Assembly (NCBI GenBank): GCA_963693285.1
Contig: OY848917.1
Coordinates: forward strand, 30,453,245 to 30,517,244
DNA from: Xestospongia muta
Lineage: Eukaryota; Porifera; Demospongiae; Haplosclerida; Petrosiidae
Direction of reading: 5' to 3'
DNA length: 64,000 nt
Shown piece by piece: positions 32,433 through 47,400 of the stretch (position 1 is its first letter; the number at the start of each line of letters is the position of its first letter). A program made the translations under genes and the position numbers. Under the pieces are notes generated by a model. It saw nothing but the letters and a program-made list of their open reading frames with translations. It did not search any database and was not told the origin of the DNA.

Positions 32433-35400
32433 ATGTCATCACAATATGAACTAGTAAGTCAATAATCATTCTATCACTATATTGTATGTTATATAAAAAT
32501 CTCTAAATTAACATTTACTGCTAAATTTTAAAGACCAAATTGAGGAATTGCTTCAACGAAACATTTTAGATAAAATTATAGAGCATTGCCTTGATATAAT
32601 TTGGTATTTAGTATTAAATTTGTTAAGACTGTAATCAATGTTACTAGAGAAAAGTAAATCCATCACTATAATCACATTCAGAGAGGATTGAAGTAACTTT
32701 GGAGTAGTCCTTATGTGACAAATAGGCTGTGTCCATACATGAAGACCATACTTTCAATAGTTTACTCTCTAGCCTATCCTTGTACTGTTAGAATTAGTGA
32801 AAATTAGCAAAATTAGTGAGTTATGTTCATAAAATATAATGGACAAATTTAGAAAGCTATTTTTTATCAAAATGCTTCTAACATAATTATTATTTTGAAA
32901 TTAGATCACTAAATGTTAAGAGAGTTTACAGTATGTCTTCAATGTTTTATTTACATCTATAACTCAGTAGTTATGATGTCATACTATTTTAAATCTAATC
33001 TCATTTCATCTAACAAAATATGCTATGATCACTTACTAATGATGTAAGAACATTAACAATGTAGATGAATTACCACTAGTCATGTTAAAAACCTGTGTCT
33101 ATAGGTCCATAGTTAGTTATATATAAAACTGATCTATATCTCTCATACACTAAATATATATGATAGATAGTAAAGTATGGACTATTACAATACTAATAAC
33201 CACTTAGATAGTTAATACCTGATTGATCATGTTATTAACATGTACTCTATACATGTATATTATCAGTATTATTATATAATGTCTACCTAGTAGTGTTATA
33301 TTTATAAAAGTTGATATGTATACTGACTATATACTACATCACATTATATATGTGATCACTATCTTTATAATAGAATCATAAGTTGTGTTTGGCAGCTTTT
33401 AATGGAGATCTAAGTGGTATAAAGAAAGCTTTAGAAAAAGGGGCAGATCCTAACTTTCATCATCCTGAAATTGTAAGTTAATAATCTCATTATATCATAA
33501 TAGATAATACATAATAGTGACACATACACAGATATCATTGACATAATGTAGATATCAGTATATATTTAGTGAACTAATATCAATTGAATTATGAACACAA
33601 TCCTAACAGAGTTACTATCAAATTGTCAATAGATATATTACACACAAGATAGTGTGTTATATTGATGTAGTACATTAAACACATTGACACTTATTTTATT
33701 GTTATGTTAAGATAATAAAGTACTTAACATTTACCACAGAATGTTGATAGGTATGGCTAATTAGCATTTATAATTTCTCTCAACAGTTGTTAGTCTTTTA
33801 GATATAGTTTTAAAACAAATAAGGACATTATATTGTTCTGAATGTTATTAATATCACATGTATATTATTAACAAGTATATCTTTAAGTGTCTAGTTATTA
33901 TCAGAATTATATGACAAAGAGCTTGTAATGAAAATGTTAGATTTTTTACTTCTTTGTATGTGAAGTATGTTAGGTAGTAGTAATATAATTTTTGAACCTT
34001 ATGGAATGTGTACACTATTGTTCACTTTTCATTGTTTTATTGTTATATATGATAATTAAAAGTAACAAATAAAATCAAACTACATATATTAACTGTCAAA
34101 GGATGTTGAATAAAGATTTAGTAAAATTACAAAGCTCCATTAACCATAGTCATAATACTTGACTAACCATCAATAACAAACTAACTTATCAGGTTATAGT
34201 AGTGACTAAGTAGTTAGTAATGTCTTACCTTTGAGCACTCATTAATGTAGATGAACATGAAATGTTCTTTAGGTTTCCAAACATGCTACGTTAGCAGACA
34301 ATACCAGTCTTAAACAACTTACAGGACAAGTAAATACTTAAATGTATTTACCAAGTTAAAAACTCATTAATATATTGAACAGGCTTTTTCAAATTTAAGG
34401 TCGTCAATATTTCCTACAATACTGTAGTCTGGTAGTTTACATGTTGACAGACAGACTGATTGAATTGACCTACATAATGTGACAAGTATTATTAAGATGG
34501 TTGTGTGGTAGAAGTGAGAAAACATAAGATTACCTGATAATGAATATTAATAAATTAATAAATGAATGGAGATTAGAGCAGTCTACTGAGTTGTCTTAAG
34601 GTACATTTTGTTCAACTCTAACAGTAAGAACAGGTTGAAACTTTTGAATAACCCTGCCCAACATGTTTATAAATAATCATAAAAAATATTTTTTTAAATG
34701 ATCTCTTTTTCCATAGAATTTCAACATTATGATATTTCAGAAACAATAGCAATTATCCCAGTACAGTGAAGGCTTTATAGGATTTTAGATGTAATATCAA
34801 ACTCTGAGTATTGATTATATCATCACCTTAACTCTTATTTTAAAGTCCATGTCCAAAGTCCATACTTTACAGAGATATGTCCAGTAGTACCAAAACATGT
34901 AGTTGTTTTCATGTACAATTGATAGCATACATAGTAACACTGTGACACATGGACATACATGACATTATATCCGTGTACATTACCATGGTAACCATGGATT
35001 ACAATACAATGTATCCATTGGGTGGTGGTAACTGTGTACTTAGCTACATGGATACATTGTATTCATGTACATACCATGGTAACCATGGTAATTACTGTAT
35101 CATAGTAATAATGACTAGTTATGACCATAATGATGACTGAAATGACAATACTATGACAAATTGTGTTACATAATTATGTATCTATGTAATTTGTAATTTT
35201 ATTTTTGGACTCTGTTATAGTGCAAGTTTACTTATTAATAGTTTTAATCCTTTCTTCTGTTGTGGAGATCACAAAGACAAAGGATAAAGAAGTGAAAATG
35301 AGCCTTGTTCATTAATGTTGGGTATATTCATGCACCGAGTCTTGATGAAACTATGTAGACCCATGTAGTCCACATAACTTTAACATTTTATCTTAATCAT

Positions 35401-38400
35401 TATCTAAGAAATTAATAAAATGTCATTTTAATAAGTACACTTCATGTAAACAGTAAAGGTTTGATACAGTACACTATAGTTTCATAGCATACCATCAAGT
35501 ACCTAGTGATATAGCTACTTCAAATTCATAGATAGATAATGTGTATTGATCACATACATACATGTACAATGTATTAGTTACAGGATAAAAGGTACATGTC
35601 ATTTTTATTATGTCATCCATAGATACAATGTATCTATTGAAGTAGTTAAACCACTAGGGACATCTTGTATAAGTAATTATACCACAAGATGCATGATAAA
35701 ATGTATATGTATACCAAGTCATCTATTGATCTATGGAAGTAGCTATACCACTAGGTCCATGTTGACATAGGTTACATGAGAGATAGAAGCTATATGTGTA
35801 CCATGTCATCGATGGACAAGTTGGAAGTAGCTATACCATGATGGGATGTCATATGTTTACAAGATGTGTGTATAAAAATTTCCTAAAAATAATTCATTCT
35901 CAAGTTATGGCAATTAACTTACTTGATTTTGATGTGATGTTTGTGTCAACACCTACTTGAGGAATAATAATTATAATAATAATTATTATTATTATGATCA
36001 TGTGATCATTAACTGACATGTGTTAGACACTTGTTACAAATACTTTGTAGCTTAGCAAAAAGAGCCTTAAGAACCATTATAACTTTGTTGATGTCACACT
36101 CATCATTATAGTCCAACATTACCATACCTATAGTTTTTGAAATACAACATTATAATTATAATCAATATGTTCTTAGTGCCAGTATGACAAATTAATATTT
36201 CTATAATTTAGCTACTACTGCTGTGAGGGTTCTGTACTTTAGTGCTTTTTATTAGTCTAGAAATAACAAGTTTACAATTCCTTTTTCCACATAATTATTG
36301 GAAAAAGTCCAGTCCATTGTTACCAGACTCCCTACATATTAGTAGTATACTATATTAATAATATGATATAATCATATACTGAAGTATTAACACACAATAG
36401 CTCTATAATCATATTTTGTGTAAACATAAACAAACCAGTCAATTGTTAGTTACAATTGAACTGAATACTATGTTGAATCTAAGATCATCTCTATAAACTC
36501 TTATGTAGTCACATTGTCTCAGATAGAGTTCAGTTAATGTTATATATATGAAGTAATGTACTATCATGATATGTCTTGTATTAAGTATTAATGTACTGTT
36601 CTTTTGTTATCAACTAACTTTGTAGTCTCAGTTATGAAATCACATTAGCTATATGATTAATGGATTATTATTGTCATGTGTGAAATATAGCAGTAATTGA
36701 GTAGTAAGTAAATAACATTATCTTTTATTATTAATTTAGAGCCAACAAACTCCTCTTCATGGAGCAGCTATGATGGGACGGTCATCAGTTATACCAGCCT
36801 TATTAGAGGCTGGTGCAGACCCAAACTCAACTGATGAGGTAAGTATTAGATAGTAATGAATACTGTTTTACTGGATTATATAATGTTATATAAAACAGTT
36901 AATTAAGTAATAGATCTGTATATTTAATTATTATAATCATGATGATTACTTTTGGTTTCACTCTAAACACTTTGTATAAATTTAATAACTCCACCCCCTC
37001 CATGATTAAGTTATAACATGTACACTTGACTTTAGTACCTTCTCTTATATTGTGGATAGTCTCTATTTATCTCTTTATGTACGAGAAACTTTTAAAACAT
37101 CATTCATTGAACACAGCCATGTACGGAAAACATTTAGAAATGGTCTTAAAAGCAGCTATGTCAATAGCATCTGCATTTAGTTATGTTTCTTTGTTGAGGT
37201 ATCTTACCAAGTCAGGAGTTAGAGAAAAGGGTTCTCTGTTTGTCCAAAAATTTGGAGGGTGTACTGCAGGTCTTCAAACGATGTTAAAGTGAAGTGTTTT
37301 GAGCTCAGGTATTATTTAACTATGAGCTCACCCACACAATCTAGTATTATTTTAACCACAAAGTAAACACAAATTACAAATAAACATTAGATAAACAAGT
37401 GACAATATAAAAGCTATTTTACTTATAAAACAGAAATGGCCAGAGGAAACAAATATATTGGAGCAGAAGTACTTGATATAATCACATGATATGTACAATG
37501 ATGAGCACTGTGAGGCTTGAAGTGATGATGTCTGGGATGACAGAGAATGTAATCATGAGAATTATAGAATGTGAATGATAATGATAGAGAATGTGATGAT
37601 GAGGACTTTAGGTAGGTCACATAATCTAGAATTTAGGCATATCAATTACTCTTGTTAACAAAGCATTTATTTTACCATATCCAATCTCCTGAATTTTCAT
37701 TAGCTAATTTTCAAGAATCTAGGTAAATAAAAAATATACTAACACAACAACAATAATTATGAGTTTCTATGTTTAGCACTACATCTACTGATACACTTCA
37801 AACAACATGGTAAATAAAATGTAACAGAAATGTACACAACAGAATGTTTTACATCTCCAGTCAAATACTACTAGATTTCAAATAGACAGATGATTTAGAA
37901 CCAATATTCATAGAGCCTTTTACACAAACAGTTGGTCAAACTGTTACTATGTCTTTAGCTCTAGGTATTATAAACTCTCCTTTATGACAAGTCTGATGGA
38001 AAAACACACATCTAAAAATTACTATAAAATATACAATATTCAATAATTATTAATAAATGAAAAATCACTTTCGGGAGGTTGACTTGCTTGAATTGAACAG
38101 CATACTTGCGCATTATCAGGAGATGTATCAAGTTGAGACACAATGGAACTTGAAGATTCATAAGTAGACGTGGGAATTAGTACCAAAGAAGTCTGTTCAG
38201 TTAACAAGTCTGAATTAACTGTTGGTTCAACACTCATATCTGCAAGAGCATCATCAGGTTCATTTGTGGTTCAGAGTCTGTACTAGTAGCTGTCTTTAGA
38301 TCTACTGCACAATATCTTCTTCTAACATTGTCGATACTATGATGAACTGTATTGTTGTTAGCTAACTTGATGAGACAAAGGATCTGTAATCTTTAACACT

Positions 38401-41400
38401 GTTCCTGGCACTAAAATCCTCAGCAAAAACTAGGTCACCAATGTTGAATTATTGTTGAGATTTTGTCATGAGTTTCCTTTTGCTACTTTTGTTGAGATTC
38501 TACCTTATGTACATCAGGAAACAATCCATCTAGGTGAGATCGAAGTCTTTGTCCCATAAAAAGTTCTGAGGGTGACACACCAGTAATGGATGAGGTGTAA
38601 TCTGGTAAGTGAATAAAACTTTAGACAAATTTTCTTGAATGGATCAGGTACCTTGTATACACTGAAGTTCTCTTTTCACTGTCTGTACTGCCCTTTTTAC
38701 AAGGCTGTTGGTTGAAGAGTGGTACAGAGCTGATGTTATGTGCTTGATTCTATTTGCTTCTACAAATTTCTTGTACTCATCACTCATGAATGACGGTCCA
38801 TTATCAGTTACAATTTTTCATGGGAATCCATGATTTGAAAAGATCTGTCTTAGCTTCTCTACAGTTCTAAAGGAGGTAATATTAGGCATAATATGAGCAT
38901 CTAACCATTTTGAGTGGGAGTTGACTAGAATGAGGAACATGTGTCCAATATATGGTCCTGCCAAGTTGAGATGTAATTGACTCCAAGGCTGCTCTGGCCA
39001 CTCTCATTAGTGTAATGGAGCTGAAGGTGGTGATGGAAGATTTTCTTGGTAGACAATATATGATTTACTGTGGTTTCAATATCTACATCCATTTTTGGCT
39101 GCCAGATAAAGCTGCAAGCATGTAGCTTCATTTTATAACAGTCTGGATATGTATCATGTAGTTTCTTTAATACACTCTGTCTTCCAGGTGGTGGTATAAT
39201 AACATGAGAACACTGTAGAATACATCCATCCAATATGTTTAGTTCATCCTGTTGAGTCTGATATGGACGGCGTGACTCATCTACAGTATTTGATCAACCC
39301 ATAGATATACAGCAATAAACTTTTAATAGAATAGGGTCCCTTTTAGTCCATTCTTTTATTTTGTCAAAACTTATAGCAGTAGTAGAGAGATGATTAATAA
39401 GATGTACAAGGTCTCCTGGAATACAATTCTATGATGTTATGATGGATCTAGACAGACGGCTGAGTGCATCTGCATTACTTAGCATCTTCCCTTGCTTGTA
39501 GTGGATAGAATATTGATATGTACTTAGTGTAAGAGCCCATCTTTGAATATGTGATGAAGCGATATGTAGAATCTCTCTAGCTTTGTTAAAGAGATATGAG
39601 AGAGGTTGATGATCTGACTCAATGTAAAAGAATCTGCCATACAAAATAATTGTGAAATATCTTAGTAACATAATGTACTAATAGAGAATAAGATTGAAGT
39701 ACTTCCTCAGAAATTTGAAATGAAACTTTCTCCTCCATGTACTGAGTCATATGATAAACTAGACAAAGTAAGACCTGTTATTACTCACTTAGTAGACACC
39801 ATCTTACTATTTACAATCCTCACTGTCATGCAGTGTTGATGAGGCTATAGTCCCAAATAAGGGAAGATCATCTCTAAAGCAGTACTTGCATTTAAAGGTT
39901 GTTAAACGAGGGATATTGATATGGGTACATAGCTTATTTCTTATGTTAGGCCATTATTATGAATGAAAACACACTCTAAATAAAGGCTAAACACGTCTCA
40001 CATACAAACACATCAATTTAATATTTTATGTCTCGCTCACCAGTTACGAAGGGTTGATACACAGTTCATATCTCTCCAAAAACATTCGTTTTTTCTTTGA
40101 ACAACAATTTACGCTAATTTGAAAATCAAAAAACGGCAAAACAACTCGCAAAACACTCAAGAAGAGAGAAACATGTACTTTGGCCCTCAAGGCAAATTTA
40201 GAGTATGGGAGGGTATTATGAGACATGAAACTAATTTCTGTCATAACTTCAATTTAGAAACTTTCAAAACTTGAAATTTTAAGAATTTTTATAAATATAA
40301 CAGTTAGCAATAATATCTTTACAATGTGAAAAAAATTATTGTATTACAATACAGGACAAATATTCATTTATTCAAGTTGCAGGAATTATGAGACATGTGT
40401 TGGTATTACGAGACAACCTCAGATTTAAAGGTTTGGAACTTCATAGACATTTAAAACAATAGTAAAGGTCGGGAATGTCTTCCTCTCTTGCATAACCATT
40501 GTATTTCAGATCATACCTTGCCTCACAGCTGTTGCAACACACCCACACATCACCTTCATTTGGATAGACAAAACCACACTTGGGACAAATAGCACTGTCT
40601 TCATCATCTTCACCTTTAGTAGATGGAATTTCTTCATTGTTTACATCACACTTCCCTTTCTCTGGCTGTGATTTTTCAAGCTTCGCCTTGCTTTTACTTT
40701 CCTCAACTTTCTTTTTTAGCTTTTGTCCTTTCCCTTTTTCTCCTCTCTTTCTCAATGTCAACCTTGCCAGTCACTCTTCTTAATGTTTCTACTGGTACAT
40801 TGTACAGCCTTGCTGCCTCTCTCAATCCTTTACCTTCACTCACACTTTCCATGGCTGCTCTCTTGCTTTCATTGCTCCAAAATGTTCTCTTTTGAGCCAT
40901 TACAACTGAGATGTCTATGATCACAAAAAGGATAAAGTATTAACATGATTTTAATTATAATTCTAACAATTGTAAGCATCAGATCTAAGGCCAATCCAAT
41001 AAAATGTTTAGTTTTTGGTTAGCTCCCAGCACTATTAATAATCATTAAAATAAACCACACCCTTTCAATTATTGGTCACATGGATGATGTTACATCATGG
41101 TACTACTGATAGTATTGAAAGTCTGAAACATTGTATATAACAGTACGCACTCCTTCAAAACTTTTTAAAACCCTACTAACCAGAAACTAAACATTTCATT
41201 GGAGTAGCCTAATTGGCAAGCCAGTAGAACTAAACTAGGCCCACTGGTTCAAAGATATTCTGTGGCTTACCTCAAATCTTGCCGGAGGCCCATAGCTGGC
41301 TTCTGAGATTTAATTCGATTTAATCCCACAGAAATAACTCCTACAGATCTGTAAGTGTACTAGCGTCCGCTCTCCTTTATCTTACAAGAACATTCAAAAA

Positions 41401-44400
41401 AATCTACTGAGCATGCTCAGTAAGCAGCCAATATGGCGTCAGCGCCGATGACCCCAACCAAAATGGCGTCTTTCCGTAGCTCACGAAATCTTCTGCCAAA
41501 AAAAACATATGTTACGTTTTCCATGTATGATAAACTAGTATTATTAATTTTAGATGGATCTTTTCTCGTGTCCCATAATACCCACCGTCTCATAATACCT
41601 ACTCATACTCTAATTTCGTACTCGCGTGCTCACACCCACGTATTGATCACTTTATAATTATATAGTATAGATATATTAATGTCTTTTTGTTAATTATTAA
41701 TAATGGATATTATCAATAAAGTCCGTATTTGATAATATTTCACTGATCATGGAACATTACGTTTAGTGACATGAGTTTAGTTTACTTTGTTATTTAGTTT
41801 ACTATGTGGATTTTGATTGTGACATTTGGCCAAGTTGTACTATGAATGAACATATGAAAAATGTGAGTGAAATTCAAAAGGCAAAATTAGCAACAAACCA
41901 GACTTGACTGAGAAAGTAGATTTGGAATGAGATATTCAGAACTTACTTTCCTATACCTTGCCATATTCCATTTCACATCATAGACCCTATGAAAAATATT
42001 TTTATTGGACTTTCAAACATTTCAATGAGATTCAATTCATTTGATAACTGTTTTTGAAGATTTTTACAGATTTCCTTTTGCTTAACTGTCTCGAATTGAA
42101 GTCTTTGTTAATCTTTTTGTCACCTTGTTTGCTTTTCTCTATCTTCCTGAATTTTTTACTCCAATTCTTCATGACGTTTCTTCCATTTTTGGAATAACTT
42201 AGCTTCAGTATATTTTTATTATAATATTGCTTTTCTTTTCTTAGTCTGTACTTTAATCTTTTGTCTTTATAGATTGTAAGGATTTATTGCCTACACAAAA
42301 TTTTAGTACAAATTATGTCATGATATTGCACAATCCTAACAGACAAATCAATAGAAAAGTTATCATAGTTGAATGTGATTAGTTGATAATTTGGACACAA
42401 ATTAATTTTAAAAAGTGGAACCAATAAGATCCATTCATATGGACTGTGATAGCTTATGAGAAACCAACACTCATTTGAACAGTCTTGTTCAGTTCTAAGG
42501 TATGTCAATCAGCTTTTAAAGCAAAAAACTTTAAAGATAGTGAGTCTATCAAAATAGTAACTACATCAATGACTATAGGAGAATGTACACTATTAATAGC
42601 TCCTATAATGGCTACTTAAATGTGACCTTAACTTTTAACTGACATAGAAACAATTGTAGTATTCATTCACGTGGTGTATTGAGTACAGAAATAATAATAA
42701 TAATAATAATAATAATGATAGTGAGAGGCTGCTCACACACCATAAAACCACTTATATAGCCCAACCATACAGACCACTTAGGGGTCCTGACGACAAAGGA
42801 TATAATGATATTCATAATACACAATGCCTACACTGCAATACATTCCTCTTTCCTTAAGTTTTCAGTTACCAAGCCAATTAATTGGGAGCCCTCTGGCACT
42901 TGTTCCTCCTCACAAGGTGGGTCACATGAAGTTGCAGACAAGTTGTTATATGGGTAACAATATGTGTCATCTGTAAATCCTGTGTTTGACACAGTTCGAC
43001 TTCACATATGATCAATATGTCTCTTCATCTCAATACCATTTGATGTTTTCACTAAATACAACAATGGACCCAATATTTTAATTACAACACCTTCAATCCG
43101 TCAACTTCCATCACTAAAGTTAAGAATATACACTTTGTCTCCCTCTATAAATGAGGGTCAAACTTGAGGATGTTGATCATGCGAGTCTTTCTGTCTCGGA
43201 ATGCTCCTCTCCACTCTTTTGTAAATCAGGATGGAGTAAGTTGAGACGTGTCTTGAGCTTTCATTCCATCAATAATTGAGCTGGAGATGTTGTTGTGGTA
43301 GAATGAGAGGTTGTCCTAGTGTTAAATAAAATCTGGCTAGTTTGTCTTCAAGGTTCCTGTAGTTTGATGTTCCATTTTTCACTTAAAGATCTGTACAGCC
43401 CTTTCTGTGAGTCTGTTAGAGGACAGATGGTATGGTGCTACCTTGACATGACTGATTCCATTATTGGCCATTAAATCTGCAAACTCTCTACTAGTGAAAA
43501 CTGACCTGTTATCACTGGCTATCTTGTCAGGAAGTCCAAACATTGAGAACAATTGGCGTAGTTTCCTAATTGTTTCACTGGAAGTAACTGCTTTGACTGG
43601 AAGTACGTCTAGCGATTTCTAGTGTGAATCTATGACGACCAGAAACATTCGTCTTAAGTAAGGTCCGGCATAATCGATGTGTAGCCTGGACCATCGTCTT
43701 GCTGGCCCTTCCCATGGGTGGAGTAAAGCTGGAGGTAGTGAATTTCTGCTCAACTGACATAAATCGCAACTACTAACTTTCTTTTCTATGTCAACATCTA
43801 GTTTTGGCCACCAATCATAACTTTGTGCTAAGGCCTTCATCTTGACAATGCCATGGTGTGACTGGTGAATTTTATCCAATACGTGTTCCCGCAACTTTGG
43901 TGGTATTATCACTCTGGAGCTCCGCAGGACACAGACATCTATAATGCTCAATTCCAAGTGTCTCCTTGAATATGGGGGAAAACCTTCTCTTGTCCCAATG
44001 TTTAGTTTCCAACCTTGACTGACTAAAGTGGCTACTTTTGATAGAATAGGATCAGTTGTAGTACATAATTTAATATCAGATACTGTAATAGATGATGAAT
44101 TGAGTATGTCTACTAAATGAATAATTCAGGAGGGATGGAACAGACTTTAAAGTATCAGGTAATGGCAATCTACTCATACCATCAGCATGTTGTAACTCTT
44201 TACTAACTGTACTGAGTAAGTGTAACTATACAAAATTGGTGCCCATCTTTGGATCCTGTGGGATACCACAATGTTCTCCAAATAAATGTATTAATAGCTT
44301 ATGATCAGTATTTATTATACTCCTACCTGTGAGGTATTGATGGAATTTCCTGACTCCCACAATGATGGCTAATGCCTCTTTGTCCAGTTGTGAGTAGTTC

Positions 44401-47400
44401 CTCTCGGTTGTTGATACATCCTCGATGCAAAGGTGATTGGTTGTTCTTCTCCATTGTCTAGGTGATGAGACAGGACAATCCCTATTTCATAAGGGGAGGT
44501 GTCACAGGCAAGTACAAGTTCTTTAGAACCATCATAGTGAGCTAACAGTCTGGGTGACTTTAATAAGTCTTTAGCTGACTCAAAAGCTTCTTGTTGGGCT
44601 GACCCCCACTTCCAAATTGAGTGGCAGCGTAACAATGAATTGAGAGGACTCAGGACTGTTGTTAGGTTGAGTAGGAATTTCCCACAGTAATTAACTAATC
44701 CAATAAAAGCCTTTAAATCTGAAATATTCAGAGGAACTGGAGCTTTGGTAACAGCTCTGACCTTCTGTTAGTTCAATGCCTCGATTACTGACGTGATGTC
44801 CTAAGTACTTGACCTCTGGTGCTAACATACATTTTTCTTTCTTGGACCTCATTCTAGCTGCCTGCAATCTCTTTAAAACTTCTTCTACATTTGCAATATG
44901 CTCAGCCTCAGTTGTCCCAGTTACCAATACATCTTCAATATACACACATTTGTTTCATCCTCTTGTATATGATGTGCTCTCTTTGTCGATTGTCTATCTC
45001 TGCTTCCTCATTGACGATCTTTGTTTCGACATGCCCATGTTATATGTCCCTTTTTACGGCAGATATGACATAGTGTCTCTCTGAAACAACATTCATGAGA
45101 TTTATGTTGTCCACCACAGTGATAATATGATCCTCCCTCAAATATTAGGGTTTGGGGTGGGCGTTTGCCATTGTATGTGCTTGAATTCTCTGTACCGGAG
45201 TAAACCTTGACTTGCCTTCTTCTCATAGTACACTTCTCCTTTTCTCAATCCAGTTTGCCAGCCTTTTTCCTAATGCTTCTCTTCCTGTTAGCGATACAAT
45301 CTGAGGCATAAGTTCCATTTTCTTTGTAGTTTATTACTTCCTCGGTCAGGTTCACATCTTCTCTCTGCTTTGACATTGGTATTTTGACACTTTGAAAACT
45401 TACCCAGGTGGCTAAAGCTCTCCATTTAAGTACACACAGTCTGAGAAGTGCTAAAAAGGTTTGTATGTGTCGAATTCCGTTTCTCTTTCAAATTATTACA
45501 GTTTGGCACCTGTGGTTCAAAATATTGCAAGACGAAATTAATTTTGCAGCCTTTTGGTTGCAAAATTTGGACCTAGGTCCAAATTTTACACCAGGACCAA
45601 ATTTTTCGTGACAAGTGGCTGGGGGTTTAATCTAGGGGTAGAGACTTTGCTCTTAACTGTTTTATTGGCACACATTCTTTTAATGGATTTCCTTTCAGTT
45701 GCTTATTCAACTTTTACAATACACTTCACATCCTCAGAATTGAAAGCTAAATCATTCACATTAATATACTCTGTTATCATCCTAGCTATGTTATGATCAA
45801 TCAGCTAACTTCATTAATATCTGTCAGTCATCTAATAGTTTCTAACATTTCTTTATAGCGTCTTTTGCCTCTTATATAGCATCTGTTACCCTCACATCAC
45901 TTGATGTTACCTTCTCCACCTTATCACTAAGTTTGAGGAAAGTTTCTTTCACATGTACATTTTTGTTAAAATGATATTGGTTCTGATTACTTCTCCTATA
46001 GAATTTCATAAGTTTAAATTTCCTGGTTCACTTGAAAACCTGTTCTACAGCTTTGTCATTTAAGTTTGTAAACTGCTTATTGATTGGCTCCTTGGATAAA
46101 TTTATAACTTGCAGCAGAGTATTAAACTGTGCTTGAGTAACAGGAGTACCAGGAGTAGCTAGAGAACCAGGAGTGGTTCCATCTTCAGCCATATCAATAA
46201 AACACAACAAATAGTAATTGTATTTCTATAAACCAACAAATAACTCTGTTAAAGTAAGAACTGTGTATACTCAGTAACACTCTGGAATCATGCTAGAAGG
46301 GATCAAATCACTTCCTAACTGCACTTATAAATACACTGACTACAGAAAGTGATGTAATACTAATATATTCCTTTAGGAACTTAATTATTGTCTTTTTCAC
46401 AACAGAAAATACATAAGTCAAGTGTACATTATTACATAACATTACATATTACATTAGATAGTGTTATAGACTTGCCACTTAAGTTTAATTAATTCATCAA
46501 TAAGGTGTTCTTTAGATATAGTAATAGATCCATGCAAATAAGCTAGTATAGAGGAATATTACTGCTTAAAACATTTATTATAAGAAAGCAAAGCACATTA
46601 TTACTTGATATCTTAAACAAAATAACGGATTAAAGAACAGATAATTAACTTTATCTGAGATATTATTGACATGTGTTAGGGGCTGGACATAATATACATG
46701 TATTACATGTACATGTATATGTACTCTTCACTGTTACTTGTGACGGGCAATACAGATAAGACCGTTGTGGTAAAGGAGATGATAATATAGAAGATACAGC
46801 AAAGGGTGATGATATAGTAATAGGAAAGTAAATAGGCGGGGATGATTTAAAGATATAATTTTTCTGTGAAAGTATCATTTTGATAAAACTCCAAAGATAA
46901 AAGAAAGTGATTGTCTTGAACATCAGAATGATTATCTAAGCCTAATAATGATGGAGATTTTGAAAAATTGTTAGAGTCAAGTGATGTTGGAACATCAAAA
47001 CAATTAAATGACAAAATATGTGAATGATTGTCTAAGTGAAATGGTAAAGCAATACATCTGAGTTATCATCAAGATTAGAAGGTGATAGGAGATATCAATT
47101 GCTAGAATGTTGTGAATTTGGAAGTGTTCGATAGACTTTTAAGTGGCGACCATGGATTCATATAATAATGTTATAATCTCTACACTTTGAGTGAAAAAAA
47201 CCTTTACTGACATCTTTCACAACTTCGTATGGTTCTAGCCATTTGTGATTCATACAACCTTACTTCCTCTTTTTGTGTAAGAAATCCTTTTTCAGAACTT
47301 TGATTCCAACTTCAAACTTTGGGTAGAATTGAATGTTTTCGATGATATTGTTCTTTTTGTTTCTGCTGTGCTACTTCTAGGACTGAGACAACAATAATTA

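Larger units (their letters stand above)
33473..36739. other. Ankyrin-gene intron, 3.3 kb
   Basis: No coding sequence was recognised. It holds an inverted repeat at 34,972-35,096, diverged tandem segments at about 35,560-35,850, and a stretch at 34,035-34,090 resembling 53,320-53,380 in a later intron of the same gene. Confidence 0.6.

Noticed and set aside
37900..46700. Long terminal repeats for the two Ty3/Gypsy remnants
   Set aside because: I compared the flanks by eye and found no convincing direct repeat pair, so none is annotated.
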